This document shows positions 1-8,449 of a DNA stretch of 40,167 nt, in pieces. Source of the DNA: Gemmatimonadales bacterium (GTDB taxonomy: Bacteria; Gemmatimonadota; Gemmatimonadetes; Gemmatimonadales; JACORV01); contig DATJUT010000075.1 of the NCBI GenBank assembly GCA_035502185.1, positions 1-40,167 on the forward strand, in the 5' to 3' direction. Under the pieces are notes generated by a model. It saw only the letters and a program-made list of their open reading frames with translations, did no database searches and had not been told where the DNA came from. Each line of letters starts with the position of its first letter. The stretch's first letter is position 1. Both the position numbers and the translations under genes were made by a program.

Positions 1-1080
1 CGGCACCGCGGGCCGCGCCGCGGTCGGCGCGGCGGGCTTGGCCCGGTGCGCCTTGAGCGCGTGCTCCGCGTCCATGAGCTGGGTCGCGGCCGTCGTCACC
101 GGCTCCGCGACCCGCGTGCCGGGCACGGCCGGTCCGCCCACCGCGCTCTCGGCGTCCCGCGCGAACTCGGTCGCGACGGCGTAGCGCTCGGCGGGCGAGC
201 GCGCCAGCGCCTTGTCCAGGACCGCCTGCAGCTTGGGCGGGAACGCGATGTCCGGGCGAGCGTCGGCGAGCGGCATCGGCTCGTCCGTGAGCCGCTTGAT
301 CATCGTCTCCTGGGCGCTGTCCGCCTGGAACGGCAGCACGCCGGTGAGCATCCGGTAGAAGACCAGGCCCAGAGAGTAGATGTCACTGCGGCCGTCGAGC
401 TTGTCGCCCGATAGCTGCTCGGGGCTCATGTACTCCGGCGTGCCGACCACCAGGCCCGTCTTGGTCACCTTCTGCCCGGCCTCGTCGCCCGCCACCGCCT
501 TCGCGATGCCGAAGTCGACCACCTTCACGATGTCCGCGCCGTCCCGGCCCTGGACGATCATGATGTTGTCGGGCTTGAGATCGCGGTGCACGATGCCGAG
601 GTCGTGCGCGGCGGCGAGCGCGTCGGCCGACTGGCGGAGGATCCGCACCGCGCGCGGCGGGGGCAGGGCCCCCTCCCGCTCGATGATGTCCGTCAGCGCC
701 GCGCCCTGGATGAACTCCATCGCCAGGTAGATGATGCCCTCGGGCGTCTCGCCGAAGTCGTAGATCTGGCAGACGTTGGGGTGCGAGATGCGGCTCGCGT
801 TGGACGCCTCGCGGTTGAACCGGCTGATCGCGTCGGGGTCGGCCGCCATGGACGGGTTCATCACCTTGATGGCGCTCTTGCGGCCCATCTTCACGTGCTC
901 GCCGAGGTACACCGCGCCCATCCCGCCCTCGCCGAGCTTCTTGATGATGGCGTAGCGGTCGGCGACCACCTGGCCGACGAGGTCCGCCGTCGGGCTGGCG
1001 GCGCGCAGGGTCGAGCCGTCCACCGGGCAGAACTTGGAGGTGTCCGGATACTCCTTGCCGCACACCGGGCAGGTCTTCAC
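1..1080 (-). CDS. zinc-ribbon Ser/Thr protein kinase (3' end cut by window edge)
   Basis: Hanks-type serine/threonine kinase, cytoplasmic in the part visible. 360 codons are present and the reading frame is still open at the left edge. Residues 4-21 form a small zinc-ribbon-like motif (C4, C7, C18, then D21 where a fourth Cys is usual). The kinase domain starts near residue 43: glycine loop GEGGMGAVY at 50-58, ATP lysine K72, catalytic H165-R166-D167, metal-binding D189-F190-G191, then a VVGTPEYMSPEQ activation-segment end. After about residue 310 an Ala/Pro-rich linker begins; whether a membrane segment follows lies outside the window. The start is GTG at 1080, overlapping the TGA of the upstream FHA gene (GTGA), so translation is probably coupled. 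The annotation as a kinase is firm; its targets are unknown, though the FHA protein encoded just before it is the natural candidate partner. Confidence 0.93.
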   Translation of the reverse strand, partial: MKTCPVCGKEYPDTSKFCPVDGSTLRAASPTADLVGQVVADRYAIIKKLGEGGMGAVYLGEHVKMGRKSAIKVMNPSMAADPDAISRFNREASNASRISHPNVCQIYDFGETPEGIIYLAMEFIQGAALTDIIEREGALPPPRAVRILRQSADALAAAHDLGIVHRDLKPDNIMIVQGRDGADIVKVVDFGIAKAVAGDEAGQKVTKTGLVVGTPEYMSPEQLSGDKLDGRSDIYSLGLVFYRMLTGVLPFQADSAQETMIKRLTDEPMPLADARPDIAFPPKLQAVLDKALARSPAERYAVATEFARDAESAVGGPAVPGTRVAEPVTTAATQLMDAEHALKAHRAKPAAPTAARPAVP

Positions 1081-2156
1081 GTCATCTCCACCACGAGCAG
1101 CTTGTCCCCGACCAGGATGCGCGACGCCTTCTTCAGGGCCACGTCGCCGCGCGCGGCCACCGCCACGCCGTTGCGGCTGCCCGCGTCGGCGAGGACGAAG
1201 TCGGCGTCCTCGGACCGGATCTGCGCGTGCAGCGAGCTCATCGACGGATCGTACGGGAAGGTCCAGTCGCCCGAGTCGCGGCCCAGCTTGACGTCGCGCC
1301 CCGGGGAGAGGTGGAACACGTCGCGCACGCTGCCGTCCACGCGCAGCTGGGACAGGCTCGCGATGTCCGCGCTCGGGATCAGCGAGCCCATCCGGCGCGT
1401 CGCGTCCGCATCGGGCGCGTACGGCCCCGGGTAGCCGAGCCGGCGGAAGCGCAGCAGCTGCGACCCGATGAGGATCTGGTCGCCGTCCACCAGGCGGTGC
1501 GGGCCCTCGAGGAAGATCCAGGTGCCGTTGCGCGAGCCGAGATCGCGCACCCGGAGCTGCCCCTCCTTCCAGATGAACAGCGCGTGCATCGGCGACAGGT
1601 AGACGTCGTCGGCGAAGGCGACGTCCGCGCCGGTGCGGCCCATGGTCGTCTCCTCGCCGACCAGGGGATAGCGCGTGCCCTTGGCGCCGTCTTCCCCCGA
1701 GAGCACCAGCTCGACCGGCGGCCGCGACGCCCGCTGGGGCGAGAAGACCTTGGTCGGCTCGTGCGGGCCCGAGGCCCGCGGGCCGGCGCCGAGCGGCGTC
1801 GCGCAGATCGGGCAGAACTTGTAGTCGGCGCTGGCGATGGGGGCGCCGCAGTTGGGGCACCCGGGGACCTCCGCGGCGGCGGCCGCCGGGGCCTCCGCCG
1901 CGAGCTTGGCCCCGCACGAGGCGCAGAACGCCATCGCGGCGTCCACCGGGTGGCGGCACGAGGAGCACACGGGCCCCGTGGCGGCCCCGGCCCGGCCGCC
2001 GCTCGCCGCCGGGGCGTACACCCGCGTGGCGGGCATGCCCCCGGTCGCCGACGGCGCGGGCATCGCCATCGCCGAGGCGGAGAGGGGCTTGCCGCAGTCC
2101 ATGCAGTAGCGGGAGTCCGGATCGTTGGTCCGGCCACAGTGCGCACAGGTGATCAC
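1077..2156 (-). CDS. triple zinc-ribbon, double FHA-domain protein
   Basis: A 359-residue cytoplasmic signalling adaptor. Three CxxC...CxxC zinc ribbons occupy the N-terminal third (C4/C7/C18/C21, C64/C67/C78/C81, C100/C103/C115/C118), separated by Ala/Pro/Gly linkers. Two FHA domains follow, at about 148-240 and 268-358. Both keep the phosphothreonine-binding landmarks: G173-R174, S188-x-x-H191 and N210-G211 in the first; G292-R293, S308-x-H310 and N329-G330 in the second. FHA domains bind phosphothreonine peptides, so it may read the output of the kinase gene that overlaps its stop codon by 4 nt. I chose GTG at 2156 because it gives the typical M-I-x-C-x-x-C start and has GGAGG 11 nt upstream; the longer open frame would run across the divergent promoter region into the neighbouring amidase gene. 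Confidence 0.9.
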   Translation of the reverse strand: MITCAHCGRTNDPDSRYCMDCGKPLSASAMAMPAPSATGGMPATRVYAPAASGGRAGAATGPVCSSCRHPVDAAMAFCASCGAKLAAEAPAAAAAEVPGCPNCGAPIASADYKFCPICATPLGAGPRASGPHEPTKVFSPQRASRPPVELVLSGEDGAKGTRYPLVGEETTMGRTGADVAFADDVYLSPMHALFIWKEGQLRVRDLGSRNGTWIFLEGPHRLVDGDQILIGSQLLRFRRLGYPGPYAPDADATRRMGSLIPSADIASLSQLRVDGSVRDVFHLSPGRDVKLGRDSGDWTFPYDPSMSSLHAQIRSEDADFVLADAGSRNGVAVAARGDVALKKASRILVGDKLLVVEMT

Positions 2157-2204
2157 GTTTCGGACCGCCTCCGGGGGCGAAGAATCCGGCGAGAAGCGAG
2201 CGCC

Positions 2205-2234
2205 AATATATGGGCCGATTCGGGGGCTGGTCAA
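2205..2234 (-). promoter_or_regulatory. sigma70-like promoter for the FHA-kinase pair
   Basis: Read on the minus strand: -35 TTGACC (2234-2229), 18-nt spacer, -10 TATATT (2210-2205). Transcription would start near 2198, leaving a leader of about 40 nt that contains the GGAGG ribosome-binding site. Confidence 0.6.
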
Positions 2235-2244
2235 CTGAGCTAAA

Positions 2245-2274
2245 TTGACGTTGCGCCGAGAGTTGGTGTACGTT
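2245..2274 (+). promoter_or_regulatory. sigma70-like promoter for the amidase gene
   Basis: -35 TTGACG (2245-2250), 18-nt spacer, -10 TACGTT (2269-2274). The predicted start of transcription (about 2281) is only a few bases before the ATG at 2284, so the mRNA would be nearly leaderless. Its -35 lies 10 bp from the -35 of the divergent FHA promoter. Confidence 0.5.
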
Positions 2275-2283
2275 GCGCGAACG

Positions 2284-4212
2284 ATGCGGCTGCGCCGAAC
2301 CCCCCTGCTCCTCGTCTGCCTCCTCTCCGCGACCGGAAGCGTCGCCGTCGCCGCGGCGCAGGTGGTTCCGGCTACGCGGCCCGCCGCCCTGCCGCCGATC
2401 GAGCCGGTGGACGGCCCGCTGGCGCTCACCGTCGTCTACCCGCCGGCGGACGCCCTGATCGGCGCCCACGACAGCTCGTTCCTGTTCGGGGCGACCGGGA
2501 GCGGCCAGGCCAGCCTCACCATCGACGGGACGCCCGTGGACGTGGCGCCGGACGGCGCCTTTCTCGCCTGGCTCCCCCTCCCGGACGACACCGTGGCCGT
2601 CTTCCACCTCGTGGCCGTGAAGGGCGAGGAGCGCGCCGCGCTCGACTGGCGGGTGCGGCTCCCCGCGCGGTTCGTGCCGCCCGCGCAGCCGCTGTGGATC
2701 GACGCCGCGTCGCTGCGGCCGCGCGGCGAGGTGTGGGCCGTGGCCGACGAGCCGCTCCGCGTCGTGGCGCGCGCCGCGCCCGGCGCGTCCGTCGTGGTGC
2801 GCCTGCCCGACGGGCGGCTGTTCCCGCTCGCGCCGGACACCGAGGTCGCGGGCTCGTACGGGCCGTTCGAGCGCCGCCCGGACCGGCTGGCCGTCCAGGC
2901 CACCGTGCGCTACACGGGCAGCGTGCCCGCCGTCCCGCTCGGCCCGGGGCTCCCGCCGCTCGCCACGCCGACGATGCCGGCCGACACCGGCACCGGCACG
3001 GCCGGGGCGGCGGTGATCGCCGCACTCGGCCCCGACACGCTCGTCACGCCGCTCCCGGTGCGCGTCACGCTGGTGGACCCCGCCGCGATGCCCGTCGTGG
3101 TCCTCGACGACGACACCGCGCACACCGGCAAGACGCGGGGCGCCGTGGTGGGCTCGCCCCTCCCGCACGGGACCTTCGACTGGTTCTTCGCCGAAGGCAC
3201 GCCGGCGGCGGTGGACGGGCGGGTCGGCGACCAGCTGCGGGTGCGGCTGAGCCGGGAGTCGGTCGCGTGGGTGAGCCTGGCCGACGTCGCGGCGGTGCTG
3301 CCGGCGGGCGCGCCGCCTCCCGAAACCGCGGTGCGCCTGGTGCGGCTCACGCCCCGGGACTCGCTGGTCGAAGCGCGCCTCAACCTGGAAGCGCGGGTGC
3401 CGTTCCGCGTGGACGAGGACGAGCGCTCCGTGCGGGTGCGGCTGTACGGGGCGCAGTCCGACCTGGACTTCGTGCAGTACGGCGGCACCGATCCGCTGGT
3501 GCGCCGCGTGACCTGGGCGCAGCCCGCGGCGGACGAGTGCACCGTGACCTTCGAGCTGGCCGCGCGCGTGTTCGGCTGGCGCGCGCACTGGGAGGGCGCC
3601 GACCTGGTGCTCCAGATCCGGCGCCCGCCGGCCGTGGATCGCGCGCGGCCGCTGAGGGGGCGGACCATCGCCGTGGACCCCGGGCACCCGCCGCAGGGCG
3701 CCACGGGGCCCACGGGCCTGCGGGAGGCGGACGCGAACCTGGCCGTGGCCCTCGCGCTCCGGGACCTGCTCCAGCGCGAAGGCGCCCGGGTGGTGATGAC
3801 GCGGACCGCCGACACCGCGCTCGACCTCTACGAGCGGACCGCGCTGGCCGAGCAGGCGGACGCAGAGGTCCTGGTGTCCATCCACAACAACGCGTTCCCC
3901 GACGGCGTGAACCCGTTCGTCAACAGCGGGACGAGCACCTACTACTTCCTTCCGCGCGCCGCGAGGCTGGCGTTGCTGACCCAGGCCGCGCTGGTGAGCG
4001 AGCTGGGGCTGAGCAACCTGGGGGCGGCCCGCGGCAACTTCGCGCTGGTGCGGACCACGTGGATGCCGGCCATCCTCACCGAGGGCGCGTTCCTGATGGT
4101 CCCCGAGCAGGAGAACGCCCTGCGCACGCCGGCCTTCCAGGAGGCGTACGCGCGCGGCATCGCGCTCGGCCTCCAGGCCTTCTTCCGCGATCTGGCGGAG
4201 CCGGGACCGTGA
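2284..4212 (+). CDS. secreted N-acetylmuramoyl-L-alanine amidase
   Basis: 642 residues. Family 3 amidases are zinc enzymes that cut the amide bond between MurNAc and the stem peptide of peptidoglycan, and the signal peptide (MRLRRTPLLLVCLLSATG, Ala-rich cleavage region) places it in the periplasm. The catalytic domain is C-terminal, about residues 459-640: zinc-type ligands H468 (in DPGH), E481 (in LREAD), H534 (in SIHNN) and catalytic glutamate E600 (in LTEGAFLM). The 440-residue N-terminal part looks like beta-rich, possibly AMIN-like or wall-binding modules, but I recognise no named domain with confidence. ATG 2284 is preferred over an in-frame TTG at 2245 because it starts directly at the signal peptide and the TTG is part of a good -35 element. 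The GWxTD gene follows after 48 nt in the same direction. Confidence 0.88.
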   Translation: MRLRRTPLLLVCLLSATGSVAVAAAQVVPATRPAALPPIEPVDGPLALTVVYPPADALIGAHDSSFLFGATGSGQASLTIDGTPVDVAPDGAFLAWLPLPDDTVAVFHLVAVKGEERAALDWRVRLPARFVPPAQPLWIDAASLRPRGEVWAVADEPLRVVARAAPGASVVVRLPDGRLFPLAPDTEVAGSYGPFERRPDRLAVQATVRYTGSVPAVPLGPGLPPLATPTMPADTGTGTAGAAVIAALGPDTLVTPLPVRVTLVDPAAMPVVVLDDDTAHTGKTRGAVVGSPLPHGTFDWFFAEGTPAAVDGRVGDQLRVRLSRESVAWVSLADVAAVLPAGAPPPETAVRLVRLTPRDSLVEARLNLEARVPFRVDEDERSVRVRLYGAQSDLDFVQYGGTDPLVRRVTWAQPAADECTVTFELAARVFGWRAHWEGADLVLQIRRPPAVDRARPLRGRTIAVDPGHPPQGATGPTGLREADANLAVALALRDLLQREGARVVMTRTADTALDLYERTALAEQADAEVLVSIHNNAFPDGVNPFVNSGTSTYYFLPRAARLALLTQAALVSELGLSNLGAARGNFALVRTTWMPAILTEGAFLMVPEQENALRTPAFQEAYARGIALGLQAFFRDLAEPGP

Positions 4213-4260
4213 CCGGCCGCCGCGCCGAACCCGCCCGGCCGCGCGGGGTATGACGCCATC

Positions 4261-6519
4261 ATGAGCCCGGCGCCGCGTCTGCTGTGCCTCGCGGCCCTCC
4301 TCGCCGCTTCCGCCGGGCCGGCGCGCCTGGCGGCGCAGGAGCCTCAGGATCGCGCGCGGCTCGACTCCCTCGCCGACGCCTTCGCCCGGATCCCCGACTC
4401 GACGACGCTGCTCGCGATGGAGACGACGCGCATCGCGTACGCGAAGGACCACCGCGACGATCCGATGGTCCATTTGGAGCTGGGAATCCTGGCCTACCAC
4501 ATCGCCGTGGTGGCCCGGAGCACGAAGCACTACGACGACGCGGCCGGCGAGTTCGAGTGGGCCTCGGACCTCCGGCCGGACTGGCCGACCCCGTGGTACT
4601 GGCTGGGGCGCGCGGAGCTGGCCATCGGCGAGGCCCGCGCCATCGCTCTCGAGAACCTGCGCGAGGCGCTCGGCCTCGACGCGCTGTCCAAGGCCGCGCG
4701 GGCCTTCGCCCGCGCCGCGCAGGTGGACCCCGCGTACTCCCGCGCGCTGGTGGACCTCGCGACGACCGCCCTGCGGCAGCGGATCGCGCCGCGGCTCGAC
4801 GTGGCGCAGCGCGCGCTGCGGCTCGCGGCGGGAACGGCGGCGGGCCGCGAGCCGGAGGTGCTCCTGGCGCGCGGCCGCGTCGAGCGGGAGCTGGACCAGC
4901 ACGACTCCGCGCTCGTCGCCTTCCGGGGCTACCTCGCCGCCGGCGGCGACAGCGGCCTCGGCGGGCTCGAGGTCGCGCGCACCCTCGCCCTGCTGGGCCG
5001 GTCCGACTCCGCGGTGGGGGAGTACTTCGCCGCGTCGCGGCGCCCCCTCACGCCGCAGGCGCGCGCCGCCTTCCGCGCGGACCTCGCGTGGATCGCCACC
5101 CGCGAGGAGCTGGCGACGTACGACGCGCTGGCAGCGGACTCGGTCGGGCGGTGGCTGCGCCGGTTCTGGGGCGAGCGCGACGTCGAGGACGCGCGGCGCC
5201 CCGGGGAGCGGCTGGTCGAGCAGTTCCGGCGCTACGCATACGCGCGGGCCAACTTCCGCCTCACCACGCGCCACCGCCACTACGACATCACCGACGTGTA
5301 CCGCGACAGCGCGCAGGCGGAGTTCGACGACCGCGGCGTCGTCTACCTGCGTCACGGCGAGCCGGACGGCCGGGCGCGCTACTCCGACCAGTACGTCGAG
5401 CCCAACGAGACGTGGGTGTACCGGCGCCCGCCGCCGGAGACGGACCTGGTGTTCCACTTCGTGGCGGCGGGTCACGTGCAGGACTACAAGCTGGTGGAGA
5501 GCCTGCTGGACGCGTACGGCTTCAGCACGGCCGTGATCTTCCAGTCCCGCCAGGACGTCCCCACCGCGGTGTTCGGGGGCCTGCTGAGTTCGCGCGCCAC
5601 CATCTCGGACCTCTACCAGCGCCTGGCGGACCAGGGCACCGCCGGACGCGGCGCGCTGCTCGCCGAGGAGCGGCGGCGCGGCCGGCAGGCCATCGCGGTC
5701 GGCACCACGACGGATTCGTACGCGCTGCGCTTCGCGCACGACCTCGATCCCGTCGTGTCCGCCTTCGTCCTGGCCGACGCCGAGCGGCGTCCCGTGCTGC
5801 ACGTGGTGTTCGCGCTCCCCGCGCGGGCGCTGCGCTCCTTCCCGGCGCCCGGCGGCGTCGGATACCCGTTCGAGTTCCGGCTGATCGTGTACGACTCGGC
5901 GTACCGCCGGGTCGCCGGCCTCGACACCCTGCGCGTGTTCCGCAACCCGACCGAGCTGCCCGAAGGCAGCTACCTGACGGAGCAGCTCGCGCTGAGCGTG
6001 CCGGCGGGCGACTTCCACTACCACTTCGTGGTGGAGGAGCTGCAGGCCGACGCGGGAGCCCTGGTGCACGCCGAGCCGATCGCGGTGCCGCGCACCGACA
6101 GCGGGTTCTCGGCGAGCGACCTGGTGCTGGGGCGGATCGGCAGCGGGCTGGTGCTGCGGCGGGCGGACGGCGACGTCCTCCTCAACCCGCTGTCGCGATT
6201 CCCGCGCGACGGCGCCGTCGAGCTGTACTACGAGCTGTACGGACTGCCGCAGGGCGCGAGCGTCGCGACCCGCGTGAGCGTGCAGCCCGCGGGCGGCCGC
6301 TCGTTCTTCCAGCGGCTGTTCGGCCGGGGGCGCGGCGCGAACCTCGAGTACAGCTCGGTCACCGGCGCGGACGGGCGGGCCCGCGTGCGGCAGCAGATCG
6401 TGCTGAGCGGCCTCTCGCCCGGCCGCTACGTGCTGGGGCTCGACCTCGAGGACGTCGCCACGCACCAGCGGCTGCGGCGCGAGCAGACCTTCGAGATCAC
6501 GACCTCCCGAGCGCCTTGA
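4261..6519 (+). CDS. secreted GWxTD-family protein with TPR-like N terminus
   Basis: 752 residues with an N-terminal signal peptide (cleavage after LAAQ near residue 25). Residues about 60-260 are Ala/Leu/Arg-rich helical repeats resembling TPRs. From about 300 comes the GWxTD region: W/RDxED, then RRYAYARANFR, then DDRGVVYLRHGEPDGRARY, which matches the family pattern of an arginine-rich strand followed by DRGxxYxxxGEPD. The family is common in Gemmatimonadota and Acidobacteriota and has no established function. The residues that name the family are missing: where G-W-x-T-D-R-G is expected this protein has A-E-F-D-D-R-G (353-359). The C-terminal half (about 470-750) is beta-rich and includes a conserved-looking LPEGSYLTEQ segment. 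It probably shares a transcript with the amidase upstream; the next promoter's -35 box overlaps its stop codon. Confidence 0.82.
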   Translation: MSPAPRLLCLAALLAASAGPARLAAQEPQDRARLDSLADAFARIPDSTTLLAMETTRIAYAKDHRDDPMVHLELGILAYHIAVVARSTKHYDDAAGEFEWASDLRPDWPTPWYWLGRAELAIGEARAIALENLREALGLDALSKAARAFARAAQVDPAYSRALVDLATTALRQRIAPRLDVAQRALRLAAGTAAGREPEVLLARGRVERELDQHDSALVAFRGYLAAGGDSGLGGLEVARTLALLGRSDSAVGEYFAASRRPLTPQARAAFRADLAWIATREELATYDALAADSVGRWLRRFWGERDVEDARRPGERLVEQFRRYAYARANFRLTTRHRHYDITDVYRDSAQAEFDDRGVVYLRHGEPDGRARYSDQYVEPNETWVYRRPPPETDLVFHFVAAGHVQDYKLVESLLDAYGFSTAVIFQSRQDVPTAVFGGLLSSRATISDLYQRLADQGTAGRGALLAEERRRGRQAIAVGTTTDSYALRFAHDLDPVVSAFVLADAERRPVLHVVFALPARALRSFPAPGGVGYPFEFRLIVYDSAYRRVAGLDTLRVFRNPTELPEGSYLTEQLALSVPAGDFHYHFVVEELQADAGALVHAEPIAVPRTDSGFSASDLVLGRIGSGLVLRRADGDVLLNPLSRFPRDGAVELYYELYGLPQGASVATRVSVQPAGGRSFFQRLFGRGRGANLEYSSVTGADGRARVRQQIVLSGLSPGRYVLGLDLEDVATHQRLRREQTFEITTSRAP

Positions 6520-6545
6520 CACTCCCTCCGGGCGGGGCCTAAGTT
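6516..6545 (+). promoter_or_regulatory. sigma70-like promoter for the kinase-TonB-like gene
   Basis: Perfect -35 TTGACA (6516-6521), overlapping the TGA stop of the preceding gene, 18-nt spacer and -10 TAAGTT (6540-6545). Predicted leader is about 35 nt to the ATG at 6587. Confidence 0.65.
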
Positions 6546-6586
6546 GACCTCGCTCACGGCGTTACCTTCCCGGTTCGAGAGCGCGC

Positions 6587-8449
6587 ATGTTCTGTTCCCG
6601 GTGCGGTCACCAGGTCGATTCGTCGGTCAAGTACTGTCCGAACTGCGGGCTCGACGTGACCGCCGTCACGCAGGGCGGCGCGGCCGGCACGGCCGCGCAG
6701 CCGGCGGCCGACGACTCGACGGCGGTCCGCGACGCGTTGAAGGACGAGTACGAGCTGGAGAAGGAGCTGGGCCGCGGCGGGATGGCGATCGTCTACAAGG
6801 CGCGCGACAAGGCGCTGGAGCGCGAGGTCGCGATCAAGGTCCTGCCGTTCTCGCTCTCGTTCGACGCCGAATTCGTCGAGCGGTTCCAGCGCGAGGCGCG
6901 CACCTCCGCCAAGCTCGAGCACCCGAACATCATTCCCATCTACCGGGTCGGCAAGTCGGGCCGGGTCATCTACTTCGTGATGAAGTTCCTGCGCGGCAAG
7001 CCGCTGTCGAGCGTCATCTCGGCGCGCGGAGCACTGCCGGTGCCGGAGATCAAGCGGCTGCTCATCGAGGCGTGTCGGGCGCTGGGGTACGCGCACAAGC
7101 ACGGGATCGTGCACCGCGACATCAAGCCCGACAACATCATGTTCGACGAGCTGGGCCAGGCCATCGTGACCGACTTCGGCATCGCGAAGGCGCAGTCCGG
7201 CGCCCGGCTCACCGGCACGGGCATGGCCATCGGCACGCCGCACTACATGAGCCCCGAGCAGGCGCGGGCGCAGACCCTGGACGGCCGGAGCGACGTGTAC
7301 TCCCTCGGCGTGGTCGGCTACCAGTGCCTCACCGGCCACGTGCCGTTCGACGGCGAGGACAGCTTCTCCATCGGGTACAAGCACATCATGGAGGAGCTGC
7401 CGACGCCGCCGCTGGAGACCGCCGAGCAGCGCGACCTGTTCGCCATCATCCAGCGGATGATGGCCAAGAAGCCCGACGACCGGTTTCAGACCGCCGAGGA
7501 GCTGGTCGCGTCGCTGGAGGGCAGTGGGGGCGTCGCGGCCGCGATGTCGGCCGACGTCGCGACCCGGCCCACCGAGTCGCTGCGGCCGCTGAGCGGCGTG
7601 GCGACGATCGCCTCGCAGGCCACCACGCCCCTGCCGCGTGCCTCGGGCTCGATGCCCAAGCCGCCGGCCTCCCCGGCCGCGACGAGCGCGGAGGCCGCCA
7701 GGGCCGCCAAGCCCAAGCCGCGGCCGCCGCGGCCCGCGCCCGCGAAGTCGAGCCGGGGGCCGCTGCTGGCGGTCGGCGGGCTGGTGGTCGTCGTCGCGGC
7801 GCTCGCGGCCTACTACTTCCTGGTGCTCCACAAGGCCCCGGCGAGCGTCGCCTCCGCCGATACGAACCACGTCGCCGCGGTGGCGCCGGACAGCGCCAAG
7901 GCCCCGGCCGCGCGGCCGGAGAGCACCGGCGCCGCGGCGGTGACGCCGGCGCCCCCGCCTGCCCAGCCCGCGGCGAAGGAGCCGGCGCCGGCCCAACCGG
8001 CCGCGCAGCCCGCGCAGCCGCCGGCACACCCCGCCACGACTCGGCCGACGCCGCGGCGCGAGCGGCCCGGGCACAAGGCGCCGCCCGCGGTCGCCTCGGC
8101 GACGCCGGCCAGGCCCGGCGCTCCGCCCGACTGCGAGGCGGGCCTGGTGAGCATCCAGAACCCGAACCGCGCGTGCTGGGACTCCAAGCCCGTCGCGCAG
8201 TTCACGCCCGCCGTCGGGGTGCCGGCGAGCTGCACCAGCCCCTCGCTGCCGCTGCTCACCCTGAACGTGCACGTGTCGCGCACCGGCGATGTGCTCCAGG
8301 CCGTGCCGGCCTCGCGGCCGTCGCCGTGCACCGCGTTCCAGGCCCAGGTGCTCGCCCAGGCCCTGGATTTCCACTTCAGCCCCGCCCGCAAGGGCGGCCA
8401 GCCCGTGAGCGCATGGGTCCAGGTGGTCATTCGCCCCGCGCACCAGTAG
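6587..8449 (+). CDS. transmembrane Ser/Thr kinase with TonB-C-like extracytoplasmic tail
   Basis: 620 residues. N-terminal zinc ribbon C3/C6/C17/C20; Hanks kinase domain about 55-310 with glycine loop GRGGMAIVY (62-70), K84, H176-R177-D178 and D196-F197-G198; one membrane helix at about 391-414; an Ala/Pro-rich linker (415-515); then a C-terminal domain (about 516-617) outside the cytoplasm. That tail contains four cysteines (516, 530, 549, 581), enough for two disulfides, and a stretch (LTLNVHVSRTGDVLQAV ... DFHFSPARKGGQPVSAWV) that follows the TonB C-terminal pattern: two strands with a G-turn, an Ala-rich helix, then w/f-x-F-x-PA-x-x-x-G-x-PV. Helix, Pro-rich linker, TonB-C is also how TonB itself is built. 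The kinase call is certain; the tail call is my pattern match and could instead be an unrelated small alpha/beta sensor domain. The gamma-CA gene overlaps its last 37 nt. Confidence 0.9.
   Translation: MFCSRCGHQVDSSVKYCPNCGLDVTAVTQGGAAGTAAQPAADDSTAVRDALKDEYELEKELGRGGMAIVYKARDKALEREVAIKVLPFSLSFDAEFVERFQREARTSAKLEHPNIIPIYRVGKSGRVIYFVMKFLRGKPLSSVISARGALPVPEIKRLLIEACRALGYAHKHGIVHRDIKPDNIMFDELGQAIVTDFGIAKAQSGARLTGTGMAIGTPHYMSPEQARAQTLDGRSDVYSLGVVGYQCLTGHVPFDGEDSFSIGYKHIMEELPTPPLETAEQRDLFAIIQRMMAKKPDDRFQTAEELVASLEGSGGVAAAMSADVATRPTESLRPLSGVATIASQATTPLPRASGSMPKPPASPAATSAEAARAAKPKPRPPRPAPAKSSRGPLLAVGGLVVVVAALAAYYFLVLHKAPASVASADTNHVAAVAPDSAKAPAARPESTGAAAVTPAPPPAQPAAKEPAPAQPAAQPAQPPAHPATTRPTPRRERPGHKAPPAVASATPARPGAPPDCEAGLVSIQNPNRACWDSKPVAQFTPAVGVPASCTSPSLPLLTLNVHVSRTGDVLQAVPASRPSPCTAFQAQVLAQALDFHFSPARKGGQPVSAWVQVVIRPAHQ

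Noticed and set aside
2245-2283. TTG 2245 as start of the amidase
   Set aside because: It would put 13 residues before a complete signal peptide and falls inside a good -35 element; ATG 2284 is better.
2157-2429. N-terminal extension of the FHA protein to ATG 2429
   Set aside because: It crosses the divergent promoters and the start of the amidase gene, has no domain content, and GTG 2156 has a Shine-Dalgarno and gives a family-like start.
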